A model generated the notes under the pieces. That model worked only from the letters and a program-made list of their open reading frames with translations, was not told the DNA's origin and ran no database searches. This document shows positions 32,865 through 41,445 of a DNA stretch of 64,000 nt, in pieces. The stretch spans positions 1-64,000 of the forward strand of contig JAFSAC010000008.1 of NCBI GenBank assembly GCA_017442265.1, read 5' to 3'. Made by a program: the position numbers and the translations under genes. The first letter of the stretch is position 1, and each line of letters starts with the position of its first letter. The DNA comes from Clostridia bacterium. GTDB taxonomy: Bacteria; Bacillota; Clostridia; Oscillospirales; Acutalibacteraceae.

Positions 32865-33818
32865 CTATTTTCCCTCTTGCAGACTGTCGTACGCCGCCTG
32901 CAGGGTCTGACAGGACCGCTCTAACCGCTGTTGCTCCGTATCGGTCAGCTTCAGCGGCAACAACCGCCGCACGCCGTTGCGGTTCACGATACACGGCATA
33001 CCGGCAAACACCCCACGCACGCCGCCGATCTCATCCAGCATAGTGCTGACGGTCAGCACGCTGTTTTCATCCCCGAGGATCGCCCGGGTGATCCGCACCA
33101 TGGCCATACCGATTCCATAATAGGTAGCACGCTTGGCTTCAATGATCTTCTGTGCCGCCCCGCGCACCTCCTCTTCGATCTGCTCGATTTTGCCCATATC
33201 ACAATACCCGTCAGCGCAAAAATCGCTGATCGGGCGGGTGGCCAGCATCGCCTGCGACCACGGCACAAACTCGCTGTCCCCATGCTCGCCGATGACGTAC
33301 GCATGGACGTTGCGCGGATCCACCGTGAAATGCCGGCCGAGCAGGTACCGCAGCCGCGCGGTGTCCAGCGCCGTACCGGTTCCGATCACCCGGCGGGCGT
33401 TAAAGCCGGACAACTGACAGGTGATGCGGGTCATAACGTCCACCGGGTTGGTAGCAACCAGAAAGATACCGTTAAATCCGCTTTCGCACACCGGCTCCAC
33501 GATCGAGCGGAACACCGCCGCGTTGCGGCGCAACAATTCCAGCCGGGTTTCCCCCGACTGCTGAGCCACCCCGGCACAGATCGCCACGATGTCCGCATCG
33601 TGACAATCCTCATACCCACCGGCATAGATCCGCATGTGCGACCCCGAGAAGGCGAGTCCGTGGTTTAAGTCCATTGCCTCCCCCTCGGCACGGCGGCGGT
33701 CCACATCCACCAGCACCAGCTCTTCGCACACGTTTTGATTCAGCAAAGCATAAGCGTAGCTCATCCCCACCATACCGGTGCCGACCAGTACGACCTTTCG
33801 TTTATCCGACGTCATCAT
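32865..33818 (-). CDS. ldh: L-lactate dehydrogenase
   Basis: Predicted 317 aa. NAD-binding VVLVGTGMVGMSYA, Asp of VLVDVDRR selecting NAD, TNPVDVMTRI, catalytic His in VIGEHGDSEFVPWS, and substrate Arg in the GETRLELLRRN region. It reduces pyruvate to L-lactate with NADH in fermentation, cytoplasmic. ATG with AAAGGACAGGGTG upstream. Single gene with own terminator. Confidence 0.95.
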   Translation of the reverse strand: MMTSDKRKVVLVGTGMVGMSYAYALLNQNVCEELVLVDVDRRRAEGEAMDLNHGLAFSGSHMRIYAGGYEDCHDADIVAICAGVAQQSGETRLELLRRNAAVFRSIVEPVCESGFNGIFLVATNPVDVMTRITCQLSGFNARRVIGTGTALDTARLRYLLGRHFTVDPRNVHAYVIGEHGDSEFVPWSQAMLATRPISDFCADGYCDMGKIEQIEEEVRGAAQKIIEAKRATYYGIGMAMVRITRAILGDENSVLTVSTMLDEIGGVRGVFAGMPCIVNRNGVRRLLPLKLTDTEQQRLERSCQTLQAAYDSLQEGK

Positions 33819-33913
33819 AATTCGTTCACCCTGTCCTTTTTGAAATACTATTTGTATTTTCTCTCAAAAGTTGCATTTTTGCAAGAGGAAAAATAACTTT
33901 TTCATATACGGAG

Positions 33914-34243
33914 CCAAAAGAAAGACCCGCTGATCCTTTGGTCAGCGGGCCGGATTTATTTTTTAACGTTTACTTTGGTCAGACAGGGTCTATTACCTCA
34001 ACACGTCTTAAATGATCGGACTCACCTTTTCTAAAGTTCGTTCGTTTTGGTTTATTTCGCGTTTACTGTCTGAATCTATGCAAGTTTGCTTAGTTCATGG
34101 GACTCACCTTTTCATCGGATTTGAAACTATTCGGTGATCGGTATTCAGCCCATTGGACTCGCTCCCTTCGTTTTACTTTATTAGAGAAACCGGCGGCGTA
34201 TCTTTCATAGTTGATTTCTCCTTTCATACACCGTCTCTTCTGT
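33914..34243 (-). ncRNA. candidate structured RNA with repeated GTGAGTCC modules
   Basis: About 330 bases on the minus strand between a consensus promoter (34250-34278) and a terminator (CCCGCTGA 33926-33933 / 33942-33949, then TCTTTCTTTT). Three modules GGGAGCGAGTCC, GGTGAGTCC and GGTGAGTCC (34155-34166, 34100-34108, 34018-34026); the first two are each followed after one base by ATG, one codon and a stop. Also an SD plus 11-codon ORF (MKDTPPVSLIK) in the loop of an 8-bp stem, and an 8-bp long-range stem TCAGACAG / CTGTCTGA. It fills the gap between ldh and dus. I cannot name the family. Confidence 0.6.
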
Positions 34244-34249
34244 GTCTTT

Positions 34250-34278
34250 AGTATAGCATCCGCCCCTCTTTTTGTCTA
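34250..34278 (-). promoter_or_regulatory. promoter of the candidate RNA
   Basis: Minus strand: TAGACA (34273-34278), 17-base spacer, TATACT (34250-34255). Confidence 0.75.
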
Positions 34279-34315
34279 TCCGCAAAATCGCCAAAAATAG
34301 AGGCAAAAGTTCTAC

Positions 34316-34344
34316 TTGCGCAACTCGGTTTCCTATGGTATACT
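34316..34344 (+). promoter_or_regulatory. isolated plus-strand promoter reading into a terminator
   Basis: TTGCGC (34316-34321), 17-base spacer, TATACT (34339-34344) with extended TG. The predicted transcript would meet the hairpin at 34368-34390 after only about 40 bases, antisense to the end of dus. Confidence 0.55.
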
Positions 34345-34367
34345 GGTAGTGTTGGGAGTTTAAAAAA

Positions 34368-34390
34368 CACCGCCGTATTACACGGCGGTG
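34368..34390. terminator. terminator overlapping the dus stop codon
   Basis: CACCGCCG / CGGCGGTG, 8 bp perfect; T-runs on both sides (TTTTTT on the minus strand, TTTTCATTTT on the plus). The dus stop codon is in the loop. Confidence 0.85.
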
Positions 34391-35355
34391 TTTTCATTTT
34401 CTTCAATCACCCGGGCGCAAAGCCGGGCCAGTTCTTCCAAGGTGGAAATGGTGCCGGCGGCGGTACGGTATCCGGCGGCGCCTTTCAGTCCCCGCATATA
34501 CCAGGCGGCGTGCTTTCTCGCTTCGAGAAGCGCCACCTTTTCCCCTTTTAATTTCGCCGCCAGTTCGGTCTGCCGGTACAATACCGCCATACGGCGGGAC
34601 AGCGGCGGGGCGGGTAACGTCCGCCCTTCGTGTAACAAGGCGTGAATTTCGGTGAATATCCACGGGGCGCCGAGTGCTCCCCGCCCGATCATGACGAGAT
34701 CACAGCCGGTTTCCTCATACATCGCCGCGGCATCGGCGGCGGTCACGATATCGCCGTTAGCGATCACCGGCACCTTTACCGCCGCTTTCACCCGGGCAAT
34801 ACATTCCCGGTCGTTGGGCGGTGCGTACATCTGATCCCGGGTGCGCCCGTGCACCGTGATCGCATCGGCACCGCCCGCTTCGCACGCTCTGGCTACCTCC
34901 ACCGCCACGTCGTCGCCGCGGTGAAACCCTTTGCGAATCTTGGCGGTCACCGGAATCGGCACCGCCTCCTTCACCGCTTTCACGATCTGTTCGCACAGGT
35001 GCGGTTCTTGAAGCAGCGCACTGCCGCAATGATTGTTCACGATTTTCGGGGCGGGACAGCCGAAATTAATGTCCAGAATGTCCGGGTGAAAGGTAAGCGC
35101 TTCTCTTGCCGCTTTCGCCATATATTCCGGGTCATCCCCGAACAACTGAATGGCCGAGGGGCCGGCTTCGGGGTCGAGGACCATCAACTCCCGGCTTTTG
35201 CGGTCACCGTAGCAAAGCCCTTTACTGCTCACCATTTCGCTGACGGTATACGCCGCCCCGAAATCGGCACAGATCTGCCGGAACGCACGGTCCGCCACCC
35301 CTGCCATAGGCGCAAGCGCGGCATAGCCGTTGATTTCCACCGAACCGATGAACAC
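34378..35355 (-). CDS. dus: tRNA-dihydrouridine synthase
   Basis: Predicted 325 aa. GTG 35355 chosen, with AAGGAGG 8 bases upstream; the longer frame runs through a terminator hairpin. FMN-binding TIM barrel: APMAGVADRAFRQI, the DINFGCPAPKIV signature with catalytic Cys in this loop, TAKIRKGF, ITVHGRTRDQMY, IANGDI, MIGRGALGAPWIF. It reduces uridines in tRNA D-loops using NADPH. Single gene. Confidence 0.94.
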   Translation of the reverse strand: MFIGSVEINGYAALAPMAGVADRAFRQICADFGAAYTVSEMVSSKGLCYGDRKSRELMVLDPEAGPSAIQLFGDDPEYMAKAAREALTFHPDILDINFGCPAPKIVNNHCGSALLQEPHLCEQIVKAVKEAVPIPVTAKIRKGFHRGDDVAVEVARACEAGGADAITVHGRTRDQMYAPPNDRECIARVKAAVKVPVIANGDIVTAADAAAMYEETGCDLVMIGRGALGAPWIFTEIHALLHEGRTLPAPPLSRRMAVLYRQTELAAKLKGEKVALLEARKHAAWYMRGLKGAAGYRTAAGTISTLEELARLCARVIEENENTAV

Positions 35356-35380
35356 CGAGAACCCCTCCTTTTCGAAAAAT

Positions 35381-35404
35381 GATGCCGGCTGAAAAACCGG
35401 CATC
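35381..35404 (-). terminator. terminator after polysaccharide deacetylase
   Basis: GATGCCGG / CCGGCATC, 8 bp, 8-base loop; ATTTTTC follows on the minus strand. Confidence 0.75.
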
Positions 35405-35419
35405 GTTTATTTTTATTGA

Positions 35420-36511
35420 TTACGGATAAGCACTGCCGTATACCTTGCCCGGCACCATGCCGCCGCGCCGCAGGGTGAGCAGCTCCGGCACCGTCACAAA
35501 CTGATAGTTCTGCGCTTTCAGGCGCTTTATCATCTCCGGCATCGCATCCACCGTCGATTTATGAATATCGTGCATCAGCACGATCGAACCGTCCCGGATG
35601 CCGCTTTTGCCAAACGAAATGTTGAGAATGCTGTCGACGTTTCGATACTTCCAGTCCAGCGTATCCACGCTCCAATAGATGACCGGCATATCCACCGCCG
35701 CCGCGGCATTTTTGGCGGTCTGATCAGCGGCGCCGTACGGGAACCGCACCACCGCCGCATTATGCCCCACCAAGTTCCGGATCTGCTTGTTACAATTTTC
35801 AAGATTGGCAGACACGGTCGCGGAGGATTTTCCGCTGAGATACGCGTGGTCATAACTGTGATTGCCCAGCGTATGCCCCTCCGCCTCCATTCGTTTCACA
35901 AGGTCGGGGTACCGGGAGATCCGGTTTCCGAGCATAAAAAAGGTGGCCTTCACCCCTTGTTCCTTCAGGATGTCGAGCAGCCGTTCGGTGTAAGGACCGG
36001 GGCCGTCGTCAAAGGTGAGTGCCACCAGCGGGCGGGAGCCGTTCGACGGAGCGGCTACCGTAATGGCCGGCTTTTGCGGAGCCGCCTGCACGTTTCCTTG
36101 CTGCTGTTGTTTTTTCAGCGCGATCTGGCTTCGCAGGGCATCCGCTTCCTTTTTCAGGGTATCCTTTTCCTTCTGGAGGGTGTCCTTTTCGGATTTCAAG
36201 GTATCATTCTGCTGTTGCAGAGCATCCTTTTCGCTTTCTTTGGTTTGAAGCTGTTCGCTTTGAGCGGTGAGCTGTTTATTCTGCTCGTCGATCTTCGCCT
36301 GCAGACGGGCCGACCGGGTAAAACCGAAAACCGCCAGCCCGGTCACCACCAATAACAGAACGCACAAACCGATCATCAGCATCGCCCGAATGGTCCGTGC
36401 GTTTTTTCTACGGGGAGAACGCGCCGGCATTTCCTTTTCCCGCGCTTGCTCAACCGAAGAAATATTCACTTCATTCTCGGCGATCGGCAGATCCTTGGTT
36501 TCCACGTTCAT
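35420..36511 (-). CDS. membrane-anchored polysaccharide deacetylase (CE4/NodB)
   Basis: Predicted 363 aa. Cytoplasmic N-terminus (1-40), one membrane segment (about 42-66), a coiled coil (about 70-140, with heptads of Gln, Lys, Glu and Leu), then a NodB domain: ALTFDDGPGPYTERLLDIL (catalytic Asp pair), HTLGNHSYDHAYLS (metal His), RFPYGAADQ, DTLDWKYR, IVLMHDIH. It removes acetyl groups from chitin-like or peptidoglycan N-acetylglucosamine outside the cell. GAGGA precedes the ATG. Confidence 0.93.
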   Translation of the reverse strand: MNVETKDLPIAENEVNISSVEQAREKEMPARSPRRKNARTIRAMLMIGLCVLLLVVTGLAVFGFTRSARLQAKIDEQNKQLTAQSEQLQTKESEKDALQQQNDTLKSEKDTLQKEKDTLKKEADALRSQIALKKQQQQGNVQAAPQKPAITVAAPSNGSRPLVALTFDDGPGPYTERLLDILKEQGVKATFFMLGNRISRYPDLVKRMEAEGHTLGNHSYDHAYLSGKSSATVSANLENCNKQIRNLVGHNAAVVRFPYGAADQTAKNAAAAVDMPVIYWSVDTLDWKYRNVDSILNISFGKSGIRDGSIVLMHDIHKSTVDAMPEMIKRLKAQNYQFVTVPELLTLRRGGMVPGKVYGSAYP

Positions 36512-36565
36512 CAGTCCTCTTCTCTACGGTAACTACCTACATCATACTACACTTTTTTGACAAAA

Positions 36566-38017
36566 TCAACCACGCTTTGCGGTTTTTTGAGTGGTGTTTT
36601 CTGCCAGCCGGCGAAAGGGACGAATGATCCCCGCCCACACGGCAGACAGCTCCCGCACCGGCGCTTTCAAATACACCCGCGCCACCGATTCGGCGATACC
36701 GAGCAGCAGCATCGAGGTTACCAGCATACGGGGGGTGAGCAGGGGAAAATCAAACACCCCATGCACACACAGCGCCAGACACGCACCGAGAATGGCAAAG
36801 CCAAGTAACCACGCCTCCTGGTTATGCCGCCGCTTTAAAAGCCGCAAGCTCCGCCGCATCAACACCAATAAAACGGCCGCAAAAAAGCCGAATAAAATCA
36901 ACCCGCCCTGCGCCAAAATTTCCAAAAACAGGTTATGGGCGTGCTTATATTCCAGTCCGGCGGCAGACAAGGTCTTTTGGGTGGTCTGAATACCGATGCC
37001 CGACCCGAACAGCGGGCGCTTCGCCACCCCGGACAGCACCTTTTTCCACATCACAAACCGCATCTGGACCGAGTTATCCTCCGCGTATCCTTCGGAAATC
37101 TCCTCCTCCAGCTCCTCGAGGGTCGCCGGGGGTTGCGGGGTGACCTCCTCTTCCACCACCACCGAGTCGGCGGGGGTGTTGACGTTGCTCGGTACCACCG
37201 TGATCAAACGGTTGCTGATCACCGGCGGGATGAGTAACACAATGTAAATGGTGGTGAGCACGGTCATCACGAATTTTTTGTTGATAAACAGACAGAACAA
37301 CAGCAGCGCCACCGCAATGAAAGCGAGATACCCGCCGCGGGAAAAGGAAAAGCCGAGTGCGTAGGCCGATAAAATGAGCGAGATGCGGGAAAGCGCTTTC
37401 GGCTTCGACCGGGTGCCGGTCAACACGTACGCCACCGCAAACGGAATGGTCATCACGAGATACGCGGCGAGCAGGTTGGGATTATTAAAGGTACTGCTCA
37501 CCCGTCCGTTGAAATCCAACACGTCAAACGGAACCTTCAGCAGACCGTACACCAGACGATCCAATCCGTTCCACAATCCGTGTTCCATATCCAGGTCCAA
37601 AACCGCCCCGAGCAGGTACTGTCCGACCCCCAGAAAACTCACCAGCCCCACCACGGCGGTCATACACAGCATGGCGGTCCGCAAGCGGTGGCGGTCGGTG
37701 AGCACCGACGACGCGACCAGGTACGCGCCGAACAGCGATACCCACATGATTAACGACCAGAAGCTACCGACCGGGTCGGTGGAATAAACCAAGCTGAACG
37801 CCATATACCCAAGAGCGGCGAGCATTAACAGCCCCACCGTGCCGACCGAAAACCGGCGGCCGGTCCGTTTCATATCCTGCCGGGCAAAAATTAAGGAGGC
37901 GATCACCAAGATGAAGCTCATATAATCGGGGAACAGCGGGGCGAGAATCAACAGCAGTACGCTGTAAAACCACGGCTCGTTTCGCACGCTGAGCCAGGAC
38001 TCTTTGACACGCTTCAT
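36566..38017 (-). CDS. O-antigen ligase/polymerase-like membrane protein
   Basis: Predicted 483 aa with about ten membrane segments and a large outside loop (about 260-330, acidic VVEEEVTPQPPATLEELEEEISEG). The Wzy/WaaL-type signature FGSGIG and KHAHNLFLEILAQGG is clear. Such proteins polymerise or transfer lipid-linked glycans at the membrane surface. GGAGG lies 7 bases before the ATG. The nearby deacetylase and GtrA-type genes elsewhere suggest surface polysaccharide assembly. Confidence 0.85.
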   Translation of the reverse strand: MKRVKESWLSVRNEPWFYSVLLLILAPLFPDYMSFILVIASLIFARQDMKRTGRRFSVGTVGLLMLAALGYMAFSLVYSTDPVGSFWSLIMWVSLFGAYLVASSVLTDRHRLRTAMLCMTAVVGLVSFLGVGQYLLGAVLDLDMEHGLWNGLDRLVYGLLKVPFDVLDFNGRVSSTFNNPNLLAAYLVMTIPFAVAYVLTGTRSKPKALSRISLILSAYALGFSFSRGGYLAFIAVALLLFCLFINKKFVMTVLTTIYIVLLIPPVISNRLITVVPSNVNTPADSVVVEEEVTPQPPATLEELEEEISEGYAEDNSVQMRFVMWKKVLSGVAKRPLFGSGIGIQTTQKTLSAAGLEYKHAHNLFLEILAQGGLILFGFFAAVLLVLMRRSLRLLKRRHNQEAWLLGFAILGACLALCVHGVFDFPLLTPRMLVTSMLLLGIAESVARVYLKAPVRELSAVWAGIIRPFRRLAENTTQKTAKRG

Positions 38018-38103
38018 CTTGCTTCCTCCTTTACTACATAATTCAACGGATATATGGTATCACAAAGCCGTTTCAAAACTCAAGAAAGGTTACAAAACTG
38101 TTA

Positions 38104-38147
38104 CCAATAAAAAACCGCTGTCAACGTTGGTTGACAGCGGTTTTGTT
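38104..38147. terminator. bidirectional terminator, copy 1 of an identical pair
   Basis: Stem AAAACCGCTGTCAAC / GTTGACAGCGGTTTT with a short loop. All 44 bases recur at 38733-38776. This copy is between the XRE gene (minus) and the O-antigen-ligase-like gene. Confidence 0.9.
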
Positions 38148-38149
38148 GT

Positions 38150-38377
38150 TTATCGTTTGGGATACGGCAGATCCTCCGGAAGACCAAGCAGATAATCGGC
38201 TGAAACGTGATAAAAGGAACACAAAGCACGAATATCTTCCAGACTGGGTTCGGTGGTACCGTTTTCAATAAAGGAGAGCTTTCGCTGGGTCATACCGCAT
38301 TTCCCCGCCACGTCACTTTGGGTGAGCTTCGGTTCGGTATCTTCTCGTAAATTCCGGAGCCGTTCATAAAAGGTCAT
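38150..38377 (-). CDS. XRE-family regulator (probable autorepressor)
   Basis: Predicted 75 aa. ATG 38377 with AAAGGAGATG about 9 bases upstream; upstream frame has no ribosome site. HTH at residues 16-40 (LTQSDVAGKCGMTQRKLSFIENGTTEPS), then ALCSFYHVSADYLLG. Divergent from a 57-aa gene; a perfect palindrome (38441-38462) lies between them over the -35 of the other promoter, the likely operator. Confidence 0.9.
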   Translation of the reverse strand: MTFYERLRNLREDTEPKLTQSDVAGKCGMTQRKLSFIENGTTEPSLEDIRALCSFYHVSADYLLGLPEDLPYPKR

Positions 38378-38440
38378 CGTTCGGTCATCTCCTTTTTGAC
38401 AAAATAATGATTGCCAAAAAGAAGATATCATAGACATAAA

Positions 38441-38476
38441 TTAACTATTGATTTATAGTTAAAAATCATCTATAAT
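38441..38476 (+). promoter_or_regulatory. operator palindrome and promoter between XRE and 57-aa gene
   Basis: TTAACTAT (38441-38448) / ATAGTTAA (38455-38462), 8-bp perfect inverted repeat, covers the TTGATT -35 (38448-38453); TATAAT (38471-38476) follows after 17 bases. Binding there would block the plus-strand gene and perhaps the XRE gene. Confidence 0.75.
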
Positions 38477-38495
38477 AATAGGGGGGTGATGTACC

Positions 38496-38669
38496 GTGGA
38501 AAACGAGCAAGAAATCAAACGGGCGATATTTCGATTGATTGGGTTAAATGCCGAGTTACAGCAAACAGAAAACGAGCCGGACGATGAAATAAACCGCTTA
38601 CTGCGTGGCGGTCTGCTGGAACTACAAGAAAAAGAATTAAAACACATTTTTGATGATTTGCTCCCATAA
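38496..38669 (+). CDS. 57-residue protein under the XRE operator
   Basis: Predicted 57 aa, GTG start, GGGGGGTGATG upstream. Sequence begins MENEQEIKRAIFRLIG and is mostly helical and acidic, with an amphipathic C-terminal half (RLLRGGLLELQEKELKHIFDD). Good promoter, operator and terminator make it a genuine gene. Divergent regulator/small-protein pairs can be toxin-antitoxin or stress modules, but no known family is visible. Confidence 0.7.
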   Translation: MENEQEIKRAIFRLIGLNAELQQTENEPDDEINRLLRGGLLELQEKELKHIFDDLLP

Positions 38670-38707
38670 ACGTCTACCGGGATTTATAGGCGCTTCTCCC
38701 TGTTTGC

Positions 38708-38776
38708 AAAAACGGAACGAACCGTTTTTCTGCCAATAAAAAACCGCTGTCAACGTTGGTTGACAGCGGTTTTGTT
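38708..38776. terminator. two adjacent terminators
   Basis: AAAAACGG / CCGTTTTT (38708-38729) ends the 57-aa gene; then the 44-base bidirectional terminator (38733-38776), identical to 38104-38147, ends gpmI on the minus strand. Confidence 0.88.
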
Positions 38777-38777
38777 T

Positions 38778-40298
38778 TTATTCAGCGATGAGCGATTTTC
38801 CGTCCATTTCCGCCGGTTGCGGCAGTCCTAACAGCTCAAGCATAGTCGGCGCAATGTCCGCCAGCCGTCCGCCCTCCCGCAGGGAACAATCGTGCCCCAC
38901 CACGCAGAAGGGAACCGGGAAGGTGGTATGCGCGGTAAACGGCGAGCCGTCCGGCTCGTACATTTTATCCGCGTTGCCGTGGTCAGCGGTAATGAGCGCG
39001 ATACCGCCCATATCCAGCACCGCTTCCACCGTCTTGCCAACACAGGTGTCCACCGCCTGCACCGCCGCTTTGGCGGCATCAAACACGCCGGTGTGACCCA
39101 CCATATCGCAGTTAGCGTAGTTTAAGATCACCACGTCGTATTTCCCCGAGCGGATGCGGTCCACCACCTCGTCGCACACCAACGGTGCGCTCATTTCCGG
39201 CTGGAGATCGTAGGTCGCGACCTTCGGAGAGTTGATCAGCGCCCGATCCTCGCCGGCATATTCCTTTTCGACGCCGCCGTTGAAGAAGAAGGTGACGTGT
39301 GCGTACTTTTCGGTTTCGGCGATGCGAAGCTGGGTTAATCCCTTGTCGCTGATATACGCACCAAAGGTGTTATCCAGCGACTGCGGACGGAAGGCAACCT
39401 CCACCCCGGGCATGGTCGCATCGTACTGGGTCATACACACGTAGGTCAGCGGGAAGCATCCGTTTTTCCGTTCAAATCCGTCAAACGCCGGGTCCACCAG
39501 CGTGCGGGTGATCTCCCGGGCACGGTCGGGACGGAAGTTGAAAAACACCACCGCATCCCCGGCTTTGATGACCCCGTCTTTCCCGGTGCAGACCGCCGGC
39601 ACCACAAACTCGTCGGTGACGTCGTTTTTGTAAGACTCTTCCATCACCGCGACCGGGTCGGAGCTTTCTACCCCTTCGCCGTACACCATAGCGGCATACG
39701 CTTTTTCCACCCGATCCCAGCGATTGTCACGGTCCATGGCGTAGTACCGCCCCATAACGGTAGCGATCCGGCCAACCCCGATCTCCTGCATCTTCTGCCC
39801 AAGCGCCGCCACGAAATCCTTACCGGAAGAGGGCGGAACGTCACGGCCGTCCATTAAACAATGGACAAATACCTCTTTCACCCCGTTTTTCTTGGCCATT
39901 TCCAAAAGACCCACGAGATGATCAAAATGGCTGTGCACCCCGCCGTCGGACAAAAGCCCGATGAGATGCAAAGCGGCACCGTCGGCACCGCCGGCCACCA
40001 TCGCCTTTTTTAGCGCGGCATTTTCAAAAAAGTCGCCGTCGTTGATCGCTTTGGTGATGCGGGTAAGTTCCTGATACACCACCCGACCGGCGCCGATGTT
40101 GGTGTGTCCCACCTCGCTGTTGCCCATTTGGCCGTCCGGCAGACCGACGTCCATACCGGAAGCGCCAATGGTGGTGCAGGGATTTTCTTTAAATAAACGG
40201 CTGAGGTTGGGGGTATCCGCCGCTTCAATGGCATTGCCGTAGCTGTCCGGATTGATACCAAAGCCGTCCATAATGATAAGGGTCAACGGTTTTTTCAT
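38778..40298 (-). CDS. gpmI: 2,3-bisphosphoglycerate-independent phosphoglycerate mutase
   Basis: Predicted 506 aa, normal length. [12 protein letters not shown] start with metal Asp, catalytic Ser in [70 protein letters not shown]. It interconverts 3- and 2-phosphoglycerate with manganese in glycolysis. AAAGGA is about 12 bases from the ATG, a little far. Last gene of a pgk-tpiA-gpmI cluster, separated from tpiA by a MITE-like sequence. Confidence 0.96.
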   Translation of the reverse strand: MKKPLTLIIMDGFGINPDSYGNAIEAADTPNLSRLFKENPCTTIGASGMDVGLPDGQMGNSEVGHTNIGAGRVVYQELTRITKAINDGDFFENAALKKAMVAGGADGAALHLIGLLSDGGVHSHFDHLVGLLEMAKKNGVKEVFVHCLMDGRDVPPSSGKDFVAALGQKMQEIGVGRIATVMGRYYAMDRDNRWDRVEKAYAAMVYGEGVESSDPVAVMEESYKNDVTDEFVVPAVCTGKDGVIKAGDAVVFFNFRPDRAREITRTLVDPAFDGFERKNGCFPLTYVCMTQYDATMPGVEVAFRPQSLDNTFGAYISDKGLTQLRIAETEKYAHVTFFFNGGVEKEYAGEDRALINSPKVATYDLQPEMSAPLVCDEVVDRIRSGKYDVVILNYANCDMVGHTGVFDAAKAAVQAVDTCVGKTVEAVLDMGGIALITADHGNADKMYEPDGSPFTAHTTFPVPFCVVGHDCSLREGGRLADIAPTMLELLGLPQPAEMDGKSLIAE

Positions 40299-40320
40299 AC
40301 GCTTGACCAGTCCTTTCTAC

Positions 40321-40612
40321 TAGGGTAGTGCAAATTATCTGAACCCGCCTTAAAGGGCGGCTTTTCGGTGCTTTTCACCGTTTCGCCCTTGAAGGGCGAC
40401 AGCCCTCCTGCCGGCTCAACCGGCAAAAATCATCCAAAAATCCACCCCTTTGAGGGCGACTTAGTAAAGTCGACGAGTTTGAACGAGATGGATTTTTGGG
40501 CAACCAAGGCAAAAGCGCAAGCCAATACTTTGTGTATTGGCGAGCATTTTAACGCAGGGTGCGCTCAAATCCACTCGTTTCAAACCGGGTTCGGATAGTT
40601 TGCGCTACCCTA
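40321..40612. repeat. MITE-like element with 27-base terminal inverted repeats
   Basis: About 292 bases between tpiA and gpmI. Ends TAGGGTAGTGCAAATTATCT (40321 onwards, 27 bases to 40347) and its inverse at 40586-40612 differ at 3 positions. A related 66-base unit lies at 48932-48997. The inside has imperfect GGGCG-containing repeats and no supportable ORF. The rest of the 40299-40656 gap holds a hairpin CGACCGCCGG / CCGGCGGTCG (40615-40642) after the right end, which may be the tpiA terminator. Confidence 0.65.
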
Positions 40613-40656
40613 ATCGACCGCCGGCTGATTACCGGCGGTCGAAAAATGTCGTTCTT

Positions 40657-41409
40657 TTATTTTGCCGCCGCTACGATAGTCGCAAAATCGGCCGGCTTCA
40701 GAGAAGCACCGCCAATCAGACCGCCGTCCACGTCCGGCTGAGCGAGAAGCGATTCCGCATTCCCGGCGTTCATCGAACCGCCGTACTGAATGGTGACCGC
40801 TTTTGCCGCCTCGTCATCGTACAGGGAGGCGAGGGTTCCCCGGATGTGGGCGCACACCTCGTTTGCCTGCAGATCGGTCGCGGTACGACCGGTTCCGATC
40901 GCCCACACCGGCTCATACGCAATAATGATGCGGGACAGTTCTTCACGGGATACCCCGCCGAGCGCCACCTTCACCTGCATATCCACCACCTCGGAGGTGA
41001 TACCCTGTTCCCGCTGTTCGAGATATTCCCCGACACAGAGGATCACGGTGAGACCCGCATCCAGCGCGGCGCGGGTGCGTTTGGCTACCGTCACGTCGGT
41101 GTCGCCGAAATAGGTGCGGCGCTCGCTGTGACCGAGGATGACGTAACCGACACCCATGGCCTGCAGCATATCCGCAGAGATCTCGCCGGTGAACGCACCG
41201 GATTTCTCCCAGTGGCAGTTCTGCGCCGCCACCCCGATGTTGGTGCCGCGGGTCGCTTCCAGCGCCACCGGCAGGTCCACAAACGGAACCCCCACGATCA
41301 CGTCGCAGGTCGCATCCTTCACCAGCGGAGCGATCGCTTCGATCAGTTCTTTCGCTTCGGCCGGCGTTTTGTTCATTTTCCAGTTGCCGGCAATAATATA
41401 TTTGCCCAT
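40657..41409 (-). CDS. tpiA: triosephosphate isomerase
   Basis: Predicted 250 aa. ATG 41409 with AAAAGGAA upstream; an in-frame GTG three codons earlier is too close to that site. NWKMNK start, ILGHSERR with catalytic His, AYEPVWAIGTG with catalytic Glu, IQYGGSMNAGN and GGLIGGASL. Interconverts dihydroxyacetone phosphate and glyceraldehyde 3-phosphate. Follows pgk by 36 bases, co-transcribed. Confidence 0.97.
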   Translation of the reverse strand: MGKYIIAGNWKMNKTPAEAKELIEAIAPLVKDATCDVIVGVPFVDLPVALEATRGTNIGVAAQNCHWEKSGAFTGEISADMLQAMGVGYVILGHSERRTYFGDTDVTVAKRTRAALDAGLTVILCVGEYLEQREQGITSEVVDMQVKVALGGVSREELSRIIIAYEPVWAIGTGRTATDLQANEVCAHIRGTLASLYDDEAAKAVTIQYGGSMNAGNAESLLAQPDVDGGLIGGASLKPADFATIVAAAK

Positions 41410-41445
41410 GAGAAGCACTTCCTTTTCTGAATTACGACCGCCGAC

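Noticed and set aside
32697-32865. Purine riboswitch before xpt
   Set aside because: No conserved loop motifs, and the predicted leader is too short.
33914-34243. tmRNA, RNase P RNA or 6S RNA
   Set aside because: No tRNA-like ends, no GAGGAAAGTCC core, and no single long bulged hairpin; none of these families fits by eye.
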